Positions 50,404 to 60,046 are shown, counted from the stretch's first letter. The stretch is 64,000 nt of DNA from Capnocytophaga haemolytica (GCF_001553545.1 NZ_CP014227.1:372001-436000); one strand, 5' to 3'. Numbers and translations: made by a program. Notes: generated by a model from the letters alone, not told the origin.

Positions 50404-51396
50404 TTATTTTTTAGTGGTGAATTTTATAGACTTGATGATTGCTTCGAGCTCAAAAAGGAAGTCGCGCTTGGGCACCATTGGTGCTGAGACGAAGCCTTCG
50501 GCTACTACCCAACGCTTGTTGTTTTTATCTTCAATCATATAGTTGACGTAGGGGCCTCCTAAAGGGAAGTCTTTTACCTCCCAAAGCCCTTTGCTTTCAA
50601 TGGTGCGGTGCCCTTTGAGTTGTGTTTCGAAGATGCTTGGTGCTAAGTAGGTTTCGGTGACCATATACATTCCCTCTTTGGGACCTGGTATGTAGCGTTT
50701 GCCTATGGAGTCGCGCATTTTTACGATACTCTGGGCTTTGTCATCAGGAGTGATGAAGGGTTGGGCTGGCATCTCGTAGAGGATGATGTTTGCAGTTCCT
50801 CCCTTGATAGGGCGCTCAATCCAGAAGAAGTTATTTTCTTTCTTCACTACCTTATATACTGAGGGCATTGTAAAGCTAAAGCCTAAAGCCTGCTCTACCT
50901 GAGGGTCGTTATTCAGTGAGGAGGTAAATCGTTTTTGTGCTTCGGCAAGGTCGTTATTTTTAAAGGCATAGATGAACTGCTCGGCATACTCTTCTACTTT
51001 GCAGGCGATCTCTCGGTGGGTTTTGCCTTGTACGATCCCTACTACTTGGGGACGGGCAAAGGCATTGTCTTTGATGTAAGCCTTGCAGGGCTCTTCTTTG
51101 CGGATTAGTAGGATATTGCGGCTATTGCGCGTATTGCCCTCGAATACCTGAGGGGGCACTTGGTGAAGTGAGAAGGTAGGTTCTTCGGTAGGGAGCCCAT
51201 CGACAGGGGCTGCGAAGTACTTGCGGATGGTATCGCCCACGGAACCTTCCCATAGCTCATTATCAATCACTACGGCTAAGGAATTGAGTTGCCCCACAGA
51301 TTCGGGTAGGTATATTTGTCCCTGTCCTTTTTTGTTAGGATTGCAGGAGCTCATCAATAGGGTTAGCGCAACGAATATGTATAATAGGCGTTTCAT
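50404..51396 (-). CDS. DUF4837-type lipoprotein (330 aa)
   Basis: The ATG at 51396 gives MKRLLYIFVALTLLMSSCNP, a lipoprotein signal with Cys 18. The first half begins LPESVGQLNSLAVVIDNELW and GSVGDTIRKYFAAPVDGLPT, the hallmark of the DUF4837 family of Bacteroidota lipoproteins; the rest is mixed alpha/beta (GGPYVNYMIEDKNNKRWVVA). Function unknown. An upstream extension of the frame is A/T-rich and not needed. Confidence 0.85.
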   Translation of the reverse strand: MKRLLYIFVALTLLMSSCNPNKKGQGQIYLPESVGQLNSLAVVIDNELWEGSVGDTIRKYFAAPVDGLPTEEPTFSLHQVPPQVFEGNTRNSRNILLIRKEEPCKAYIKDNAFARPQVVGIVQGKTHREIACKVEEYAEQFIYAFKNNDLAEAQKRFTSSLNNDPQVEQALGFSFTMPSVYKVVKKENNFFWIERPIKGGTANIILYEMPAQPFITPDDKAQSIVKMRDSIGKRYIPGPKEGMYMVTETYLAPSIFETQLKGHRTIESKGLWEVKDFPLGGPYVNYMIEDKNNKRWVVAEGFVSAPMVPKRDFLFELEAIIKSIKFTTKK

Positions 51397-51544
51397 AAAA
51401 AATCTAATTGTTTTTAATGTAAAAAGCATACAGCGAAAATCGTTCCAAACTGTGTTTTACGGCAAAAAAAAGTGTTTTTTTTAAGCAATATAACTATAGT
51501 ATGCTGATTTACAGTGTAGATATATTTTAGTGTTTCTCTATTTT

Positions 51545-52111
51545 TTAGGGAAAGAGAAGACGCTCAATCACTTCTGGGAGGTGGCGATATTCGAGGGAGT
51601 GTATTTTCTCGGCTAAGCGCTCTGCGTTATCGCTTCGTTCCACTTCCGTTTTTGCTTGGTAGATGATGGTGCCTTGATCATAGTGCTCATTGACGTAGTG
51701 TATGGTGATGCCGCTTTCACTTTCGCCGTGGGCTATAACGGCTTCGTGCACAAAGTGTCCGTACATTCCTTTGCCACCGTATTTAGGCAGTAGGGCAGGG
51801 TGGATGTTGATGATGCGGTTGGGGAATGCCTCGATGATGGGTGTAGGGAATTTCCAGAGGAAGCCCGCTAACACAATGAGATCGGGCTGTAATTGCTTCA
51901 TTAGTGAAAGGACTATCTCGCTGTGGTATAAGACATTGCGATCGGCAACTAAGGTGGGAACTCCGAGGTGTTTGGCACGTGAAAGTACTCCCGCTTGTGG
52001 GTTGTTGGTGATGATGAGGGTTACCTCTGCGTTGCCTTTTTCTTGGAAATAGGTGGTGATACGTTCGGCATTAGTGCCTGATCCTGAGGCGAAAATGATG
52101 ATTTTTTTCAT
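51545..52111 (-). CDS. purN: Phosphoribosylglycinamide formyltransferase
   Basis: A 188-aa folate-dependent enzyme, third step of purine synthesis. Motifs: IIIFASGSGTNAERI (residues 4-18), LAGFLWKFPTPIIEAFPNRI then INIHPALLPKYGGKGMYG with the catalytic Asn-His and, later, SESGITIHYVNEHYDQGTII with the Asp. Its ATG overlaps the rnpA stop by 4 bases, so it is coupled to rnpA rather than to other pur genes. Confidence 0.96.
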   Translation of the reverse strand: MKKIIIFASGSGTNAERITTYFQEKGNAEVTLIITNNPQAGVLSRAKHLGVPTLVADRNVLYHSEIVLSLMKQLQPDLIVLAGFLWKFPTPIIEAFPNRIINIHPALLPKYGGKGMYGHFVHEAVIAHGESESGITIHYVNEHYDQGTIIYQAKTEVERSDNAERLAEKIHSLEYRHLPEVIERLLFP

Positions 52112-52548
52112 TCTTCAGTGGGTTCTATGGGTGTTTCTCCTTTGAGTTTGGCTTGGAATTTTTCGAAGCATCGGGTTACTTTTTGATAGATGAGGGGATA
52201 GTCGGCGATTTCTTTACCTATATATACGAAAGCCAGTGCATAAGGCTCGCTGGTGATGGTGCTAAGGGTGTGTTTTTGGAGGCGGTAGCACTCGCGGATG
52301 AGGCGTTTTAGTCTGTTGCGATGTACGGCGCGCTTAAAGCTGCGTCTGGGTACGCTTACGAGCATTTGGAAAGGGACTTCCAAGGCGGGAATAGGGGTGA
52401 ATACGAGGCGTAGGGGATAGCTCTGGACGCTGTCTCCTTCGGTAAATAGCTGCTGAATGTACTTGTGTTTGCAGAGTTTTTCAGCCTTTGGGAATGAGTA
52501 GTTTGATGGTTCCAAATTGATAGGTTGCCTTTGTAGGTAGTGATGCAA
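52108..52548 (-). CDS. rnpA: Ribonuclease P protein component
   Basis: A 146-aa basic RNA-binding protein assisting tRNA 5' maturation. The family block is FQMLVSVPRRSFKRAVHRNR followed by LKRLIRECYRLQK, the RNR motif region. The N-terminal FPKAEKLCKHKYIQQLFTEG is also typical. The C-terminus adds an acidic tail (KGETPIEPTEE). A -7 motif lies 9 bases upstream, so the 5' leader is almost absent and a start a few codons in is possible. Confidence 0.95.
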   Translation of the reverse strand: MHHYLQRQPINLEPSNYSFPKAEKLCKHKYIQQLFTEGDSVQSYPLRLVFTPIPALEVPFQMLVSVPRRSFKRAVHRNRLKRLIRECYRLQKHTLSTITSEPYALAFVYIGKEIADYPLIYQKVTRCFEKFQAKLKGETPIEPTEE

Positions 52549-52556
52549 ATAAGGTG

Positions 52557-52564
52557 CAAAAGTA
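52557..52564 (-). promoter_or_regulatory. -7 element for rnpA-purN (TACTTTTG)
   Basis: CAAAAGTA on the + strand, 9 bases before the first ATG of rnpA. Confidence 0.62.
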
Positions 52565-52696
52565 GTAAAAAAATCGTTTAGGAGAGATAAAAGACTGAAA
52601 TATTTTTTGGTTTAAAGAGCTGAACTAAGGATAGGTAAAGTGTTAAAGTTTCGTTAAACAAGGGGCTTGAAGGGGTGTTTTTCGGTTATTATTTTG

Positions 52697-52704
52697 TAAC
52701 TTTG
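52697..52704 (+). promoter_or_regulatory. -7 element TAACTTTG
   Basis: 27 bases before the ATG at 52731. Confidence 0.7.
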
Positions 52705-52730
52705 CGGGAAAGAAGTAAATTGAGTAGCTT

Positions 52731-53156
52731 ATGAAAACACTTGTATTTCAATTTGATAACAACTATATGTTCCGTTTGATGCAAGGAGCAGTGTGGGTTG
52801 ATGGGCAGCGGTTGACCATCTTTAAAGAGAAGGTGAAGGAAAAACGAGTGGAGCTTCCTGAGGGGGCTAAGGAGCTTGTTTTAACAATAGAAAAGTACAG
52901 TTCTATGCCTATTGCTGTTGCAAATTTGCCCGAAAACCAGACGCATTATTTTAAGGTACGCAGCAGGGTGAGCAATGCTTTTTATGTGGTGGCGTATGTG
53001 TTGTTCTTTGGTTTCTTATGTTTAGAATTTTGGCATAGTAAACCTGATATTTTACTTTGGCTGGAAGGTTTTATGGTCGTACCTTTTATGATATTAGTGT
53101 ATGTGCAACTTTTTAAACGCAAGGGGATGATCGTGGTAAAGAGAGTAGAGGTGTAG
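52731..53156 (+). CDS. Membrane protein with N-terminal beta domain (141 aa), intact paralogue of the broken island gene
   Basis: Residues ~1-62 form a soluble domain (NNYMFRLMQGAVWVDGQRLT, ELVLTIEKYSSMPIAVANLP), then two membrane helices (residues ~80-98 and ~108-126), and a basic end (LFKRKGMIVVKRVEV). It aligns over its full length, codon for codon in size, with 7516-7941. Function unknown. Its own promoter and intact frame suggest it is the working copy. Confidence 0.8.
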   Translation: MKTLVFQFDNNYMFRLMQGAVWVDGQRLTIFKEKVKEKRVELPEGAKELVLTIEKYSSMPIAVANLPENQTHYFKVRSRVSNAFYVVAYVLFFGFLCLEFWHSKPDILLWLEGFMVVPFMILVYVQLFKRKGMIVVKRVEV

Positions 53157-53160
53157 GTAT

Positions 53161-53189
53161 AAAAAAAGCTACCTTAAAATAGGTAGCTA
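53161..53189 (-). terminator. Terminator after tRNA-Gln(CTG)
   Basis: Stem gctacct / aggtagc; on the minus strand it is followed by seven T. Confidence 0.8.
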
Positions 53190-53194
53190 CGTTG

Positions 53195-53265
53195 TTGGCC
53201 TACAAGGACTCGAACCCTGAAAAACAGAACCAGAATCTGCTGTGTTACCATTACACCATAGGCCA
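53195..53265 (-). tRNA. tRNA-Gln (anticodon CTG)
   Basis: 71 bases; acceptor TGGCCTA / TAGGCCA, anticodon loop TTCTGGT giving CTG, T-arm with GGTTCGAGTCC. Second gene of a two-tRNA unit. Confidence 0.93.
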
Positions 53266-53280
53266 GAAAAAGATCTGAAA

Positions 53281-53304
53281 AAAGCTACTCAGCTGAGTAG
53301 CTTT
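53281..53304 (-). terminator. Hairpin between the two tRNA-Gln genes
   Basis: Perfect 10-bp stem aaagctactc / gagtagcttt, loop agct; the minus strand continues TTTTTC. Confidence 0.72.
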
Positions 53305-53317
53305 GAAGTTTTATTGG

Positions 53318-53388
53318 TTGGCTTACAAGGACTCGAACCTTGAATAACAGAACCAAAATCTGCTGTGTTACCATTACACCATAAGCCA
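53318..53388 (-). tRNA. tRNA-Gln (anticodon TTG)
   Basis: 71 bases; acceptor TGGCTTA / TAAGCCA, anticodon loop TTTTGGT giving TTG. It differs from the CTG gene at a few positions, showing an old duplication. It is transcribed first, from the promoter at 53409-53416. Confidence 0.93.
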
Positions 53389-53408
53389 ATCTCTTCATTT
53401 TTGCGGTG

Positions 53409-53416
53409 CAAAGGTA
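53409..53416 (-). promoter_or_regulatory. -7 element for tRNA-Gln unit (TACCTTTG)
   Basis: CAAAGGTA on the + strand, 21 bases before the first tRNA. Confidence 0.7.
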
Positions 53417-53593
53417 CGACTATTTTCAAATCTCACAAATATTTTTGTAATATTTTTGTAAAAAAGTTTTTTGAGAGTTTTTATCTCACTGAATTTCAAT
53501 GCAGTATTTTTTGTTGAAAAATTATTTACTTTTTTCTTTGCCAGTTAAAATTATTGCCGTACTTTTACGCTTTCAAATCAACGATTTTTTTAA

Positions 53594-54097
53594 ATGAAAA
53601 AACAAAGTATTTTAGTAGTTGTAGTGATTCTTTTTTTAGGACTTACCTATGGGTTTAGCAGCCGAACAAAGCAGAACCCACTGCCACGCCATACGCCAGC
53701 TCCTGAGATCGTGTTGCCGCAGCCCGATGGCATGCCGCTTGCGCTCTCTTCCCTCAAAGGGAAGTATGTGCTTATCGACTTTTGGGCAAGCTGGTGCCCG
53801 CCCTGCCGCAAGGAGAGCAAGCACTTGAAAAAAGCCTATGAAACCTATAAGAACAAGGGCTTTACCATCTACTCGGTATCGGTGGATAAAGATGCCAGCA
53901 AGTGGCTGAAGGCGATCAAAGACGATGGGCTCAGCTGGCACCACGTGCGCGATGTCGATGGCAAGGCATCGGACACCTATGGTATACGCGAGATCCCTGC
54001 CCCTATCCTTATTGACCCCCAAGGAGAGGTTATAGCACAAGGCGATGCCCTACTTGGCAAAGCACTTGCAGAAACACTGAAAAAGTATGTACAATAG
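53594..54097 (+). CDS. TlpA-type thioredoxin-fold protein (167 aa)
   Basis: N-terminal membrane anchor or signal (residues ~5-22), then a TlpA/ResA domain: VLIDFWASWCPPCRKESKHL with the CPPC redox site (residues ~74-77), SVSVDKDASKWLKAIKDDGL, and the cis-proline IREIPAPILIDPQGEV. It faces the periplasm and reduces disulfides, for example in cytochrome maturation or stress. Single gene. Two heptad tracts separate it from the glucan gene. Confidence 0.92.
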   Translation: MKKQSILVVVVILFLGLTYGFSSRTKQNPLPRHTPAPEIVLPQPDGMPLALSSLKGKYVLIDFWASWCPPCRKESKHLKKAYETYKNKGFTIYSVSVDKDASKWLKAIKDDGLSWHHVRDVDGKASDTYGIREIPAPILIDPQGEVIAQGDALLGKALAETLKKYVQ

Positions 54098-54100
54098 GGG

Positions 54101-54184
54101 GTAGAGAACAGAGAGTAGAGGTCAGAGAGCAGAGAGTAAAGTTGACGCTTGATACCTTACATCTGACCCCTGAAAACTAATATG
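54101..54184. repeat. 7-bp-phased tract
   Basis: Twelve heptamers: gtagaga, acagaga, gtagagg, tcagaga, gcagaga, gtaaagt, tgacgct, tgatacc, ttacatc, tgacccc, tgaaaac, taatatg. It starts 3 bases after the TlpA stop. Confidence 0.62.
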
Positions 54185-54212
54185 GAATAATTCACGAGCG
54201 AAGGGTTTGGGC

Positions 54213-54247
54213 ACTCAAAGCTCAAAGCTCAAAGCTCAAAGCTGATA
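54213..54247. repeat. Perfect heptad tandem repeat (GCTCAAA)
   Basis: actcaaa, gctcaaa, gctcaaa, gctcaaa, gctgata. Three exact copies flanked by two near copies, ending 6 bases before the ATG of the glucan synthase-phosphorylase. It may affect translation initiation if it changes length. Confidence 0.82.
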
Positions 54248-54253
54248 TAAATA

Positions 54254-57200
54254 ATGAGTATTACCAAGAAATTCAATCCTGACTATGTATTTGAAACCAG
54301 TTGGGAGGTTTGCAACAAGGTGGGCGGTATCCACACCGTGATTGCTACCAAGGCTTTGAGTATGTCAAAGCAGTTCAGGAGCAAGTACATCACTATTGGT
54401 CCTGATATATGGCAACACGCTGAAAATGCGGAATTTGTGGAAAATCCCGACCTCTTTAAGTCGTGGCGTGCTAAGGCTGCCAACGAGGGGCTACGTGTGC
54501 GCGTAGGGAATTGGAATATCCCTGGCACACCGATCGCTATATTGGTCGATTTCTCACACTATGTGAGCAACAAAAACGACATCCTGCGCTTCTATTGGGA
54601 TAACTATAAGCTCGACTCCTACAATAGCTCTTGGGACTACATCGAGTCCGTGCTCTTTGGTTATGCCGCAGGGAAGGTAATTGAGAGTTTTGTGAAGTTC
54701 AACACCGCCTCACGCGAGAATGTGATATGCCATTTCCACGAATGGCAGACAGGTAGTGGGTTGCTGTATATTGAGAATCAAATGCCTAAGGTAGGTTCGG
54801 TGTTCACCACCCACGCCACCGTAGTGGGTAGGTCTGTAGCAGGCAATGGGTTGCCACTCTACAACAATATGAAGGGCTATGAGCCTGAACAAACCGCTTA
54901 CCGCTTTGGGGTACAGCACAAGTACTTCCTTGAGAGAGAGGCAACTAAGGTGGCAGACTGCTTCACTACAGTGAGCGAAATCACGGCTGCAGAGGCTGAG
55001 CACTTCTTAGGCAGAAAGGTGGATATCATCACCCCTAACGGCTTTGAGGACAGCATAGTGCCCGCTGATAAGGCTTTTGACAAGAAACGCACAGAGGCTA
55101 AAAAGCAACTGCATCGCGTAGCGCAGGCTCTCTTGGGCTATACGCTGCCTGAGGACATTAAGATGGTAGCCATCAGTGGGCGTTATGAGTTTCGCAACAA
55201 GGGCATTGATGCCTTCATCGATGCCCTCGGTGCACTGAATCGCAATACGAAGAACAAGAAGGAGTTGTTGGCATATATCCTCATCCCAACAGCATACGAT
55301 GGGGTAAATGAGGACTTATTGCACAACCTCAAAACACCTCAGCAGGCGCGCCCATCAGTGCAGAACCGCTTGACGCACAACCTGCCAAGCCCTGACAACG
55401 ACCCTATCCTGCGCCGCCTCTCTGAGCAGCAGCTCTTTAACCGCAAAGAAGACAAGGTAAAGGTAGTCTTCTGCCCAAGTTACCTCAATGGGAGTGATGG
55501 TGTATTCGGTTTGCCGTACTACGACCTGCTCATCGGGCTCGACGCTACAGCCTTCCCTTCGTACTACGAACCTTGGGGCTATACACCGCTCGAAAGTTTG
55601 GCATTCAAGGTGCCTACCATCACCACTAATTTGGCAGGCTTTGGCAAATGGGTAAACGATTATTACCCTGAAAAGCAAAAGGCGATTGAAGTGGTAAAGC
55701 GTACTGATAGCAATTATGGCGAGGTAGTAGCCGCTGTTACCAAGAACTTCCAGAATGTGCTTGACGCTAAGGAAACAGAGTTTAACGCACTGCGCGAAGC
55801 AGCTGCCAAAGTAGCTCAGATCGCCCTGTGGAAGAACTTAGTGAAGTACTACCTCGAATGCTACAAAAAGACGCTCGAGAACATCGAAGAGCGCGTTGAA
55901 GCATTGCCACCAATGGAAGTGGACGGGGTGGCCTATATGGAAAAGACCAAAGTGGTCAATACCCCTAACTGGCGCAGTGTGATTATCCACCGTGCCATAC
56001 CCGATGCCTTACAACCACTCGAAGAGTTAGCAAAGAATATATGGTGGAGCTGGAACGACGAGGCTTACGAACTCTTTAAGTACATTGATAAAGATCGCTG
56101 GATTGAGATGCGCAAAAACCCTATCGCCCTGCTGGATACCATCTCACTCAAACGCTACAAAGAGCTGGAAAGCGACCGCACCTTTATGGCTAACTTAGGC
56201 AAGGTGTATGCAGATTTCCAAGCGTATATGGCTAAGAAAGACGAGATGGTAAGCCCATCAGTGTCCTATTTCAGTATGGAATACGGCTTGCACTCCTCCC
56301 TGAAGATCTATTCTGGTGGCTTGGGTGTATTAGCAGGCGACTACCTGAAAGAGGCGAGCGATAAGGCTACTAAGATCACCGGTGTGGGATTGCTGTATCG
56401 CTATGGCTATTTCACCCAAAAGCTCTCAGCTGCGGGCAACCAAGAGGCTGATTACGAAGCTCAGGACTTCTCAAAGATACCTGTAACCCCCATAACTGAC
56501 GAAAGTGGTAAATGGCTAATCATATCGTTGCCGCTGCCAGGACGTACGCTCAACGCTCGTGTATGGCGCGTAGACGTTGGTCGCGTTGAACTTTACCTTT
56601 TAGATACTGATTTTGAGGATAACCGTGAAGACGACCGCTCCATCACCCACCATCTCTATGGTGGCGATTGGGAGAACCGTCTCAAACAAGAGATGCTACT
56701 CGGTATGGGGGGTATCAAGATGTTGCGCAAACTCGGCATCAACAGCGAGGTGTACCACTGCAACGAAGGGCACGCAGCCTTCATCGGGCTGGAACGCCTG
56801 AGTGAGTACATCGAGCAAGATCATCTGAGCTTCTCCGAGGCTATGGAAGTGGTGCGCGCCTCATCGCTATTCACCACCCACACCCCTGTGCCTGCTGGGC
56901 ACGACGCCTTTGAAGAAGGAATGCTGCGCAACTACATCGAGTACTACACCGATAAGCTCCACGTAAATTGGGAACAGATACTCGCCTTGGGTAAAATCAA
57001 CTTGCAAGACCCTAAAGAGAAGTTCTCAATGAGCAACCTCGCAGCCAACCTCTCACAAGAGGTGAACGGCGTAAGCTGGCTACACGGCGAGGTCAGCAAG
57101 GAAATCCTTAAAGACCTATGGCCTGGCTATATGCCCGAAGAACTGCACATCAGCTACGTAACCAACGGCGTGCACCAACCTACCTGGACAGGCGGCTCTT

Positions 57201-58495
57201 GGAAAGAAGTAGAAGAAGAGGTGTTTGGCAAGGATTTTAAAGAGCACCACTTTGACCCTAAGAGCTTCGAGGGTATCTACAAAGTATCCGACAAGCGCGT
57301 GTGGGAGATACGCAACGCGCTAAGGGCTAAGCTCCTGCGCCGCGTAGAACAGAAATTGCGTTTAGAGAAAAACACCCCTTACTTCTCACCACGCCAATTG
57401 GTAGAAATCAAAGAGAACCTACGTGAGGACATCCTCACCATAGGCTTCGCCCGTCGCTTTGCCACTTACAAGCGTGCACACTTGCTCTTCACCAATTTGG
57501 AGCGTTTAGACCAGATTATTAACAACCCCGAACGCCCCGTGCAGTTCATCTTTGCTGGGAAAGCACACCCCGCAGACAAAGCAGGTCAGGACTTGATAAA
57601 GAACATCGTGGAAATATCCAAACTGCCACAGTTCTTAGGCAAAATCCTCTTTGTACCTAACTACGATATGGAACTCGCCCGCCACTTAGTGCAAGGGGTA
57701 GACGTGTGGATGAACACCCCAACACGCCCATTGGAAGCCTCAGGCACCAGCGGTGAGAAGGCAGCAATGAATGGTGTAATGCACTTCAGTGTACTTGATG
57801 GCTGGTGGGTAGAAGGCTATCGTGAAGATGCAGGCTGGATGTTACCTATGGAACGCGCTTACGAAAACCAAGAATATCAAGACGAAATGGACGCCGAGAT
57901 GATCTACAACATCATCGAGGACGACATTGCCCCTATATTCTACGACCAGAATAAGGAAGGCATCTCATCGCGCTGGTGTGCTATGATCAAGAACACCATA
58001 GCCAAAGTGGCAGTGAACTTCACCACCACCCGTATGCTCACCGACTACGAAAACCAATACTACTTCCCAATGCGCGACCGCGTAGCGAGCCTCAAGGAAA
58101 ACAACTTCGCCCGCGCTATTGAGATCTCTGATTGGAAACGCAAGGTAACTCAGGAGTGGGACAATATCAAGGTAGTAGGCATCTCCGTGCCAAACCGCTC
58201 TGAGCAACTCATCTCCATAGGGAAAACCTATCGCGGTGAAGTTACCCTCGATGTGGCAGGCTTACGCGCCGAAGATGTAGGCGTAGAGCTGGTAGTAGCC
58301 CAGAAGAAAGACGATAAAATCAAGGTAATCAACACCGAAGAGTTTAAAGTGATGAGTGTAGAAGGCAACAAAGCCACCTACGAGCTGGAAGCAGCTTCCG
58401 AAATACCAGGGGCATTGCAGCTGGCAATACGCATCTTCCCTAAAAATGCACTCTTGCCTCACCGACAAGATTTTGCCTTAGTGAAGTGGCTGTAA
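54254..58495 (+). CDS. Glycogen synthase (GT3-like) / alpha-glucan phosphorylase (GT35) fusion, 1413 aa
   Basis: Two enzymes in one chain. Residues ~1-560 resemble eukaryotic-type glycogen synthase: FETSWEVCNKVGGIHTVIAT at the start, and the E-x7-E retaining motif in FPSYYEPWGYTPLESLAF. Residues ~590-1413 are a short-type alpha-glucan phosphorylase: IWWSWNDEAYELF, SVSYFSMEYGLHSSLKIYSG, YHCNEGHAAFIGLERL, and the pyridoxal-phosphate lysine in EASGTSGEKAAMNGVMHFSV. Full-length with no break. Fusing synthesis and breakdown suggests tight local control of glycogen. Stands alone; other glycogen genes are not in the window. Confidence 0.93.
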   Translation: MSITKKFNPDYVFETSWEVCNKVGGIHTVIATKALSMSKQFRSKYITIGPDIWQHAENAEFVENPDLFKSWRAKAANEGLRVRVGNWNIPGTPIAILVDFSHYVSNKNDILRFYWDNYKLDSYNSSWDYIESVLFGYAAGKVIESFVKFNTASRENVICHFHEWQTGSGLLYIENQMPKVGSVFTTHATVVGRSVAGNGLPLYNNMKGYEPEQTAYRFGVQHKYFLEREATKVADCFTTVSEITAAEAEHFLGRKVDIITPNGFEDSIVPADKAFDKKRTEAKKQLHRVAQALLGYTLPEDIKMVAISGRYEFRNKGIDAFIDALGALNRNTKNKKELLAYILIPTAYDGVNEDLLHNLKTPQQARPSVQNRLTHNLPSPDNDPILRRLSEQQLFNRKEDKVKVVFCPSYLNGSDGVFGLPYYDLLIGLDATAFPSYYEPWGYTPLESLAFKVPTITTNLAGFGKWVNDYYPEKQKAIEVVKRTDSNYGEVVAAVTKNFQNVLDAKETEFNALREAAAKVAQIALWKNLVKYYLECYKKTLENIEERVEALPPMEVDGVAYMEKTKVVNTPNWRSVIIHRAIPDALQPLEELAKNIWWSWNDEAYELFKYIDKDRWIEMRKNPIALLDTISLKRYKELESDRTFMANLGKVYADFQAYMAKKDEMVSPSVSYFSMEYGLHSSLKIYSGGLGVLAGDYLKEASDKATKITGVGLLYRYGYFTQKLSAAGNQEADYEAQDFSKIPVTPITDESGKWLIISLPLPGRTLNARVWRVDVGRVELYLLDTDFEDNREDDRSITHHLYGGDWENRLKQEMLLGMGGIKMLRKLGINSEVYHCNEGHAAFIGLERLSEYIEQDHLSFSEAMEVVRASSLFTTHTPVPAGHDAFEEGMLRNYIEYYTDKLHVNWEQILALGKINLQDPKEKFSMSNLAANLSQEVNGVSWLHGEVSKEILKDLWPGYMPEELHISYVTNGVHQPTWTGGSWKEVEEEVFGKDFKEHHFDPKSFEGIYKVSDKRVWEIRNALRAKLLRRVEQKLRLEKNTPYFSPRQLVEIKENLREDILTIGFARRFATYKRAHLLFTNLERLDQIINNPERPVQFIFAGKAHPADKAGQDLIKNIVEISKLPQFLGKILFVPNYDMELARHLVQGVDVWMNTPTRPLEASGTSGEKAAMNGVMHFSVLDGWWVEGYREDAGWMLPMERAYENQEYQDEMDAEMIYNIIEDDIAPIFYDQNKEGISSRWCAMIKNTIAKVAVNFTTTRMLTDYENQYYFPMRDRVASLKENNFARAIEISDWKRKVTQEWDNIKVVGISVPNRSEQLISIGKTYRGEVTLDVAGLRAEDVGVELVVAQKKDDKIKVINTEEFKVMSVEGNKATYELEAASEIPGALQLAIRIFPKNALLPHRQDFALVKWL

Positions 58496-58638
58496 AGTGT
58501 CTTTTTTGATTGTATTAAATTGATTATCATATTTTTATACAAGTAAAAAGCACTGTGTAAGCGACTTATTAAATTTCAAAAAAAATTAAATTTATAAAAA
58601 AAAATTGGCATAAATTGTATTTGTATTAAAATAATGCC

Positions 58639-58646
58639 TATATTTG
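58639..58646 (+). promoter_or_regulatory. -7 element TATATTTG for ompA-like gene
   Basis: 38 bases before the ATG at 58685, in a very AT-rich leader. Confidence 0.7.
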
Positions 58647-58684
58647 CGCCAAAATTAAAATAGTAATCAAATTCATTTTTAAGT

Positions 58685-60046
58685 ATGAAGAAAATCAAAG
58701 TAACTTTATTTGCTTTGGCTGCCACCTTTACAGTAGCAGTTCAAGCGCAAGATGAAAACAATCCTTGGCAAATAGGATTTGGAGTTAACTCAGTTGATAT
58801 TCGTACTCCAGAAGATTTTGGAGAAGTATTAAAGGACTGGGGTGGACCGAGTGATATCAATATTCTTCCTGCTGTATCACGTCTTTCAGTAGGTAGATAT
58901 ATTGGGAAAGGTTTCTCGGCAGAAATAGCAGGATCATTGAACAAGATCGAAAAAGGCTATGGTTATGTAAAAGATGCTGAGAAAGTAGACTACTCATTCT
59001 GGGCTGCAGATTTAAGAGTACAGTATCACTTGAACTCTCTTTGGAAAGGTGCAAGATGGTTTGACCCTTACTTGCAAGTAGGTGGTGGTTATGCTTCAAT
59101 TGATGATGAAGGGAAACTACGCGGCTTAGGCGGTGGTGGTTTGAACCTTTGGTTGACCCAGAACATCGGTTTGAACTTACAGACTACTTACAACCCTACA
59201 TTTAAGTCAAAATCTACTGAGGATTACTTCCAACACGCAGCAGGTATCACTATTAAGTTTGGTGTGAAAGACCGTGATAAAGACGGTGTGCCTGATAAAG
59301 ATGACGCTTGTCCTGATGAACCAGGTAAGAAAGAACTTCAAGGTTGCCCAGACCGTGATGGTGATGGTGTAGCTGACAAAGACGATCTTTGCCCAGATGA
59401 AGCAGGTAAGCCAGAATTGAAAGGTTGTCCTGACCGTGATGGTGACGGTATCGCTGATAAAGACGATGCTTGTCCAGATGAAGCAGGTCTTGCTGAATTC
59501 AACGGTTGCCCTGACACAGATGGTGATGGTGTACCAGATAACCTCGACCAATGTAAAGATGTAGCAGGTCCTAAGGAAAACAACGGTTGCCCTTGGCCAG
59601 ATACAGATGGTGACGGCGTTCTTGACAAAGATGACGAATGTCCAGATGTTCCTGGTACTGTTGAAAACAAAGGTTGCCCTGAAGTAACTAAGGAAGTTCA
59701 AGATCAATTGAACTCTTATGCTAAGACAATCTTGTTTGATGTAGGTAAAGCAACTATCAAACCACAGTCAGCAACTATCTTGAACCAAATCGTTGATGTA
59801 TTGAACAAATACAAAAACTCTAAGTTCTCAATTGAAGGTTATACTGACATCACAGGTAAGAGAGCTAAGAACATTAAGCTTTCTGAAGACAGAGCTTACT
59901 CTGTTAAGGCTTACTTGATTGAAAAAGGTATTGATGAAGGTCGCCTTACTGCAAAAGGTTTCGGTCCTGACAAACCAATTGCGTCTAACAAGACTAAGAA
60001 AGGTAGAGAACTCAACAGACGTGTAGAAATTAACTTGATAAAATAG
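58685..60046 (+). CDS. OmpA-family outer-membrane protein with thrombospondin type-3 repeats (453 aa)
   Basis: Signal peptide [21 protein letters not shown]. An eight-strand barrel covers residues ~25-195 ([20 protein letters not shown]). Then five calcium-binding TSP3-type repeats (residues ~198-335), each of the form [20 protein letters not shown] with GCP between. The C-terminal OmpA domain (residues ~345-453) holds [20 protein letters not shown] and the peptidoglycan-binding [17 protein letters not shown] and NRRVEI. Codon use is biased as in highly expressed genes, which fits a major porin-like protein. Confidence 0.95.
   Translation: MKKIKVTLFALAATFTVAVQAQDENNPWQIGFGVNSVDIRTPEDFGEVLKDWGGPSDINILPAVSRLSVGRYIGKGFSAEIAGSLNKIEKGYGYVKDAEKVDYSFWAADLRVQYHLNSLWKGARWFDPYLQVGGGYASIDDEGKLRGLGGGGLNLWLTQNIGLNLQTTYNPTFKSKSTEDYFQHAAGITIKFGVKDRDKDGVPDKDDACPDEPGKKELQGCPDRDGDGVADKDDLCPDEAGKPELKGCPDRDGDGIADKDDACPDEAGLAEFNGCPDTDGDGVPDNLDQCKDVAGPKENNGCPWPDTDGDGVLDKDDECPDVPGTVENKGCPEVTKEVQDQLNSYAKTILFDVGKATIKPQSATILNQIVDVLNKYKNSKFSIEGYTDITGKRAKNIKLSEDRAYSVKAYLIEKGIDEGRLTAKGFGPDKPIASNKTKKGRELNRRVEINLIK

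Noticed and set aside
59276..59690. Tandem repeat possibly resembling a CRISPR array or satellite
   Set aside because: The repeats encode TSP3 calcium-binding units (DxDGDGxxDxxDxCP) in frame; no spacers or cas genes.
59207..59707. 166-codon minus-strand frame within the OmpA-like gene
   Set aside because: Shadow of the periodic TSP3-repeat coding sequence; valine/threonine/isoleucine-rich repetitive text.
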